The notes under the pieces: generated by a model | Databases searched by the model: none | What the model was told of the DNA's origin: nothing | What the model saw: only the letters and a program-made list of their open reading frames with translations | Shown here: one piece after another, positions 6,972-9,958 of the stretch | Position numbering within the stretch: position 1 is the first letter of the stretch | Layout of the letters: every line of letters starts with the position of its first letter | Assembly (NCBI GenBank): GCA_027056525.1 | Contig: JALUKO010000187.1 | Span: 1 to 9,958 of the forward strand | Length of the DNA: 9,958 nucleotides | Direction: 5' to 3' | DNA from: Helicobacteraceae bacterium | GTDB taxonomy: Bacteria; Campylobacterota; Campylobacteria; Campylobacterales; Sulfurimonadaceae | Translations under genes and position numbers: made by a program

Positions 6972-8063
6972 TTGAATACACAAAATATTTTAGATATGCA
7001 CATAGAAAACATCGTTCAGATCATGACCCCTTACGGTACGGGTACAGGCTTTATCATAGATAATCTTATCATTACAAACTCTCATGTCGCCAGTGGCTTA
7101 AGAGAAGTGGTTATAAGTGCAAAAAACATTAAAAGAGATATCGCACAGGTCATTTATGATGATCCTTATTATGATCTTGCATTTATCAAATATAAAAATA
7201 TTCCACAAAAAAACACTCTGCATCTTGCAACAAAAATGGTTGAAGACGGAGATGTCGTTATTGCTGTTGGGCATCCATACGGACTCAACTATACGGCTAC
7301 AGAGGGGATCGTTTCTCGTGCTTCCAGACTTCAAGGCGAACTTGAGTATATACAAATAGATGCAGCCATCAACCCGGGCAACAGTGGAGGTCCCCTACTC
7401 AATATCAAAGGGGAGCTCATAGGTGTCAACACCTTCATAATTCAAAATTCAAATAACCTCGGATTTGCTCTTCCCTATTTTTATTTAGAAGAAGCATTAA
7501 AAGCGTTTAAAGAGCTCAAAAAAGAAAATATTATTAAATGTCCTTCTTGTAAAAACCTAATACAAGAGCAACAAATAGAGGCTGATTATTGTCCAAAATG
7601 TGGTGTAAAACTAGAAGTCGCCAAATCCAGAAGAAAAGGCTACAAACCTTCAGGTGCCATCAAACTTATCGAGGAGATTTTACATCTGCTTAACATAAAT
7701 GTAACCTTGGCAAGACGCTCACAATCATCATGGACAGTCTATCACGGCTCTGCAAAAATAGAGATCACCTATTATGAAAACGGTATTATTATTGGTGACT
7801 CAAAATTATGTATAATTCCACAAACCAATATAGAGAACATTTATGATTATCTTCTTCAAGAAAATAAAGAATTATCATATTTGCAGTTTTCTATTAATGA
7901 AAACAGTATTTATCTCTCATACCTTATTGTGGACTCTTCATTAACAATCAAAGAGGGAAAAACAGCATTTGAAAGACTTTTGGAACTTTCAAACAGGTAT
8001 GATGATATTTTAATAAATCGATTTAAAGCCATAAAACTAAAACGAGAAGAGGATGACACGTAG
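6972..8063 (+). CDS. Cytoplasmic trypsin-like serine protease with zinc ribbon and YbjN-like C-terminal domain
   Basis: From the TTG start the product has 363 residues. Residues about 8-182 form an S1C (HtrA/Deg-like) trypsin domain with the full catalytic triad: His38 in TNSHVA, Asp68 in YYDLAF and Ser138 in NPGNSGGP. The usual hallmarks GTGFII and AVGHPYG are present. There is no signal peptide or membrane anchor, so it should be cytosolic, unlike most HtrA proteases. No PDZ domain follows. Instead there is a zinc ribbon with two pairs of cysteines, CPSC at 190-193 and CPKC at 207-210. A C-terminal domain (about 225-350) resembles the YbjN/type-III-chaperone fold and matches the upstream protein at GSAKIE (259-264), YLLQENKELSY (293-303) and FERLLEL (333-339). 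The ATG at 6996 is a possible shorter start. The gene begins one base after the upstream stop and ends directly against the oligopeptidase start. Its substrate is unknown. Confidence 0.88.
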   Translation: MNTQNILDMHIENIVQIMTPYGTGTGFIIDNLIITNSHVASGLREVVISAKNIKRDIAQVIYDDPYYDLAFIKYKNIPQKNTLHLATKMVEDGDVVIAVGHPYGLNYTATEGIVSRASRLQGELEYIQIDAAINPGNSGGPLLNIKGELIGVNTFIIQNSNNLGFALPYFYLEEALKAFKELKKENIIKCPSCKNLIQEQQIEADYCPKCGVKLEVAKSRRKGYKPSGAIKLIEEILHLLNINVTLARRSQSSWTVYHGSAKIEITYYENGIIIGDSKLCIIPQTNIENIYDYLLQENKELSYLQFSINENSIYLSYLIVDSSLTIKEGKTAFERLLELSNRYDDILINRFKAIKLKREEDDT

Positions 8064-9958
8064 ATGAACACATTTTTAAACTTTGCAGTAGATCTTGAAA
8101 ACTTCATAGATCAGCTTAACGAAAAACTCCAACATAACAAAAAACGTATCAAAGAACTTTTGGACATGCCCCATAAAACATATGCAAATTTTGTTAAACC
8201 TTTAGAGATGATGGAGGAGTATTTGGAACATTTCTTCACTCCCCTTTCGCATCTCAATTCTGTGAGTAACACACAACAAACACAAAAAGTATATGCAGAA
8301 TCTTTGCCAATTATAACGCAATACTCTACTGAACTTTCTCAAAATCTTGAAATATACAAAGCATATAAAACAATTTTAGAAAAAGAGCAAAATCAACTTA
8401 ATGACGAGCAAAAAAGAGTACTCAAACTCAATATTCAAAATTTTGAGCTCAGTGGTGCTCACCTTGATAAGCTCACAAAACAAAGACTTCAAGATATCAA
8501 CATTAGAAAGAGTGAACTTTCAAACAGTTTTTCTCAAAACTTACTCGATGCGACTAACGCCTATGAGTATATTATTACAGATGAAAAAGATATTGAAGGT
8601 CTGCCATCAAGTGAAGTAAAAAGTGCAGAATTTACAGATAAAGATAAAAAGATAAAATATAAATTTACACTGCAAATGCCATCATATATAGCCTATATGA
8701 CCTACGGTCCAAACAGAGCTATCCGGGAAGAACTCTATCGTGCATATGTAACCAGAGCACCTCAAAATGCCAAGATCATTGAGGAGCTTCTTCAACTACG
8801 CCATGAAATGGCAAGCTTACTAGGTTTTAAAAACTATGCTTCTTATTCTCTTGCTACAAAAATGGCTAAAGATGAAAAAAGTGTTTTAAATTTTTTAGAT
8901 AACCTTCTCATCAACTCTCAGGCACAGGCAAAAAAAGAGCTACAAGAGGTGCAATCACTTTCAGATGAGACACTCCAAGCGCATGATACAGCTTTTTACA
9001 GTGAGCTTTTAAAAAAACAAAAGTATGATATAGATGAAGAGCTTTATCGCCCTTATTTTGAACAATCTAAAGTGATCAATGGTATGTTTGATTTTTTAAA
9101 CAAACTCTTTAACCTAGAGTTCAAAAAAGTTGATCTTGTTCTATGGGATGACAAAGCAACAGCTTATGATCTTTATTTAAACAACACTTTAAAAGCAAGA
9201 CTTTTCCTTGATTTAGAAGCAAGAAAAAGCAAACGTGGTGGTGCATGGATGCACAACTGGCAAGCACATTGCCTTGATGAAAAAAATAACGAACAGCTCG
9301 CAAGTGCATTTGTTGTTTGTAACTTTCCACCATCGTCAAAGGATGCTCCATCACTTCTGAGACATGATGATGTAGTAACTCTTTTTCATGAAATGGGGCA
9401 TACCATACATCACTTACTAAGTGATGTCAATGAAAATGAAGTAAGTGGGGTTAATGGTGTAGAATGGGATGCTGTTGAATTCCCTTCGCAGTTTCTGGAA
9501 AATTTTGCATATGAGCCAAAGGTGTTAAAACTGTTTGCATCTCACCATGAAACAGATGAGATCATACCCGATGCAATGATAGAAAAACTTGTACGCGCTA
9601 AAAACTTCTTATCCGCTTCTTCAATGTTACGACAACTGGAATTTTCTATCTTTGACTTTAGGCTTCATACACAATTATTTCAAGGTGATGAGATACAAAA
9701 ACTTCTCAATGAGATACGCACAAAAACAGCACTCGTGCAGACACCTGAGTATAATAAATTTCAAAACGGATTTGCACATATCTTTGCAGGCGGCTATGCT
9801 GCAGGCTATTATAGCTACAAATGGGCAGAAGTACTCAGTGCAGATGCTTTCTTTGAGGTTATGAATGAGGGGATATTCAATTCAAAAACAGCCAAAAAAT
9901 ACCTAGAAATTATACTCAAAAAAGGGGGATCATACAGTATGCAAAAGCTCTTTTATCA
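8064..9958 (+). CDS. prlC: M3-family zinc oligopeptidase (OpdA/PrlC type), 3' end cut by window
   Basis: The reading frame is open from ATG 8064 to the window end, giving 631 complete codons. The zinc site HEMGH lies at 442-446 (His442, catalytic Glu443, His446), and the third ligand is Glu472 in WDAVEFPSQFLENF. Other M3A hallmarks follow, notably FAHIFAGGYAAGYYSYKWAE near 570-590, which is very close to E. coli oligopeptidase A. By comparison with that protein about 20 residues are missing beyond the window. The N-terminal half is mostly helical, as expected for the channel that limits substrates to short peptides. These enzymes are cytosolic metalloproteases that finish peptide breakdown, including signal peptides and products of larger proteases. 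The start codon follows the protease stop with no gap, and AGAGGA at 8047-8052 provides a ribosome binding site. The symbol is assigned by similarity; the general name OpdA is equivalent. Confidence 0.92.
   Translation, partial: MNTFLNFAVDLENFIDQLNEKLQHNKKRIKELLDMPHKTYANFVKPLEMMEEYLEHFFTPLSHLNSVSNTQQTQKVYAESLPIITQYSTELSQNLEIYKAYKTILEKEQNQLNDEQKRVLKLNIQNFELSGAHLDKLTKQRLQDINIRKSELSNSFSQNLLDATNAYEYIITDEKDIEGLPSSEVKSAEFTDKDKKIKYKFTLQMPSYIAYMTYGPNRAIREELYRAYVTRAPQNAKIIEELLQLRHEMASLLGFKNYASYSLATKMAKDEKSVLNFLDNLLINSQAQAKKELQEVQSLSDETLQAHDTAFYSELLKKQKYDIDEELYRPYFEQSKVINGMFDFLNKLFNLEFKKVDLVLWDDKATAYDLYLNNTLKARLFLDLEARKSKRGGAWMHNWQAHCLDEKNNEQLASAFVVCNFPPSSKDAPSLLRHDDVVTLFHEMGHTIHHLLSDVNENEVSGVNGVEWDAVEFPSQFLENFAYEPKVLKLFASHHETDEIIPDAMIEKLVRAKNFLSASSMLRQLEFSIFDFRLHTQLFQGDEIQKLLNEIRTKTALVQTPEYNKFQNGFAHIFAGGYAAGYYSYKWAEVLSADAFFEVMNEGIFNSKTAKKYLEIILKKGGSYSMQKLFY

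Noticed and set aside
8401..9864. Short reading frames of 70-90 residues within the oligopeptidase region, on both strands
   Set aside because: The full-length M3 peptidase frame runs uninterrupted through this region, with its zinc site and C-terminal motifs intact.
1..9958. CRISPR arrays, insertion sequences, tRNA or rRNA genes, phage genes
   Set aside because: No spaced repeats, terminal inverted repeats, transposase motifs or structural RNA signatures were seen on either strand.

Overview
The window is AT-rich, tightly packed and coded entirely on the + strand. Its gene content suggests a Sulfurimonas-like member of the Campylobacterota (Epsilonproteobacteria): a nitrate/nitrite porter of the NNP family, an unusual heme-copper-type nitric oxide reductase, and operons with gaps of 0 to 22 bases. 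The taxonomic call is inferred from gene content and style; no marker gene is present.

Region 1 (1-2450) is a three-gene respiratory unit. It holds a subunit II-like membrane-anchored cupredoxin protein that has lost its CuA copper ligands, a 12-helix heme-copper oxidase-type catalytic subunit in which the first histidine of the CuB site is replaced by Asp275, and a previously easy-to-miss 52-residue, two-helix membrane protein overlapping its stop codon. Together these match the 'gNOR' class of putative nitric oxide reductases better than a cytochrome oxidase. An FNR/CRP-type near-palindrome lies just upstream. A 12-bp perfect hairpin closes the unit.

Region 2 (2451-5631) starts with a 245-base intergenic region carrying a clear -10 box, followed by a NarK-type nitrate/nitrite transporter. 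Next comes a fused PP2C phosphatase / Ser-Thr kinase with a C-terminal membrane anchor. This porter-kinase pairing is also known from nitrate assimilation clusters of other proteobacteria, which makes phospho-control of nitrate uptake plausible.

Region 3 (5654-9958) continues in the same direction with almost no spacing: an unrecognised 438-residue protein, a cytoplasmic trypsin-like (HtrA/Deg-like) protease with a zinc ribbon in place of a PDZ domain, and a nearly complete M3 oligopeptidase (OpdA/PrlC type) cut by the window end. The unrecognised protein and the protease appear to share a homologous domain of about 85 residues that resembles the YbjN/type-III-chaperone fold. This suggests a paired system downstream of the kinase.

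The working picture is a denitrification-related locus: NO reduction, nitrate/nitrite transport, a membrane-tethered kinase/phosphatase, and a possible cytosolic proteolysis branch. The links between the kinase and the protease pair are inference from gene order only.
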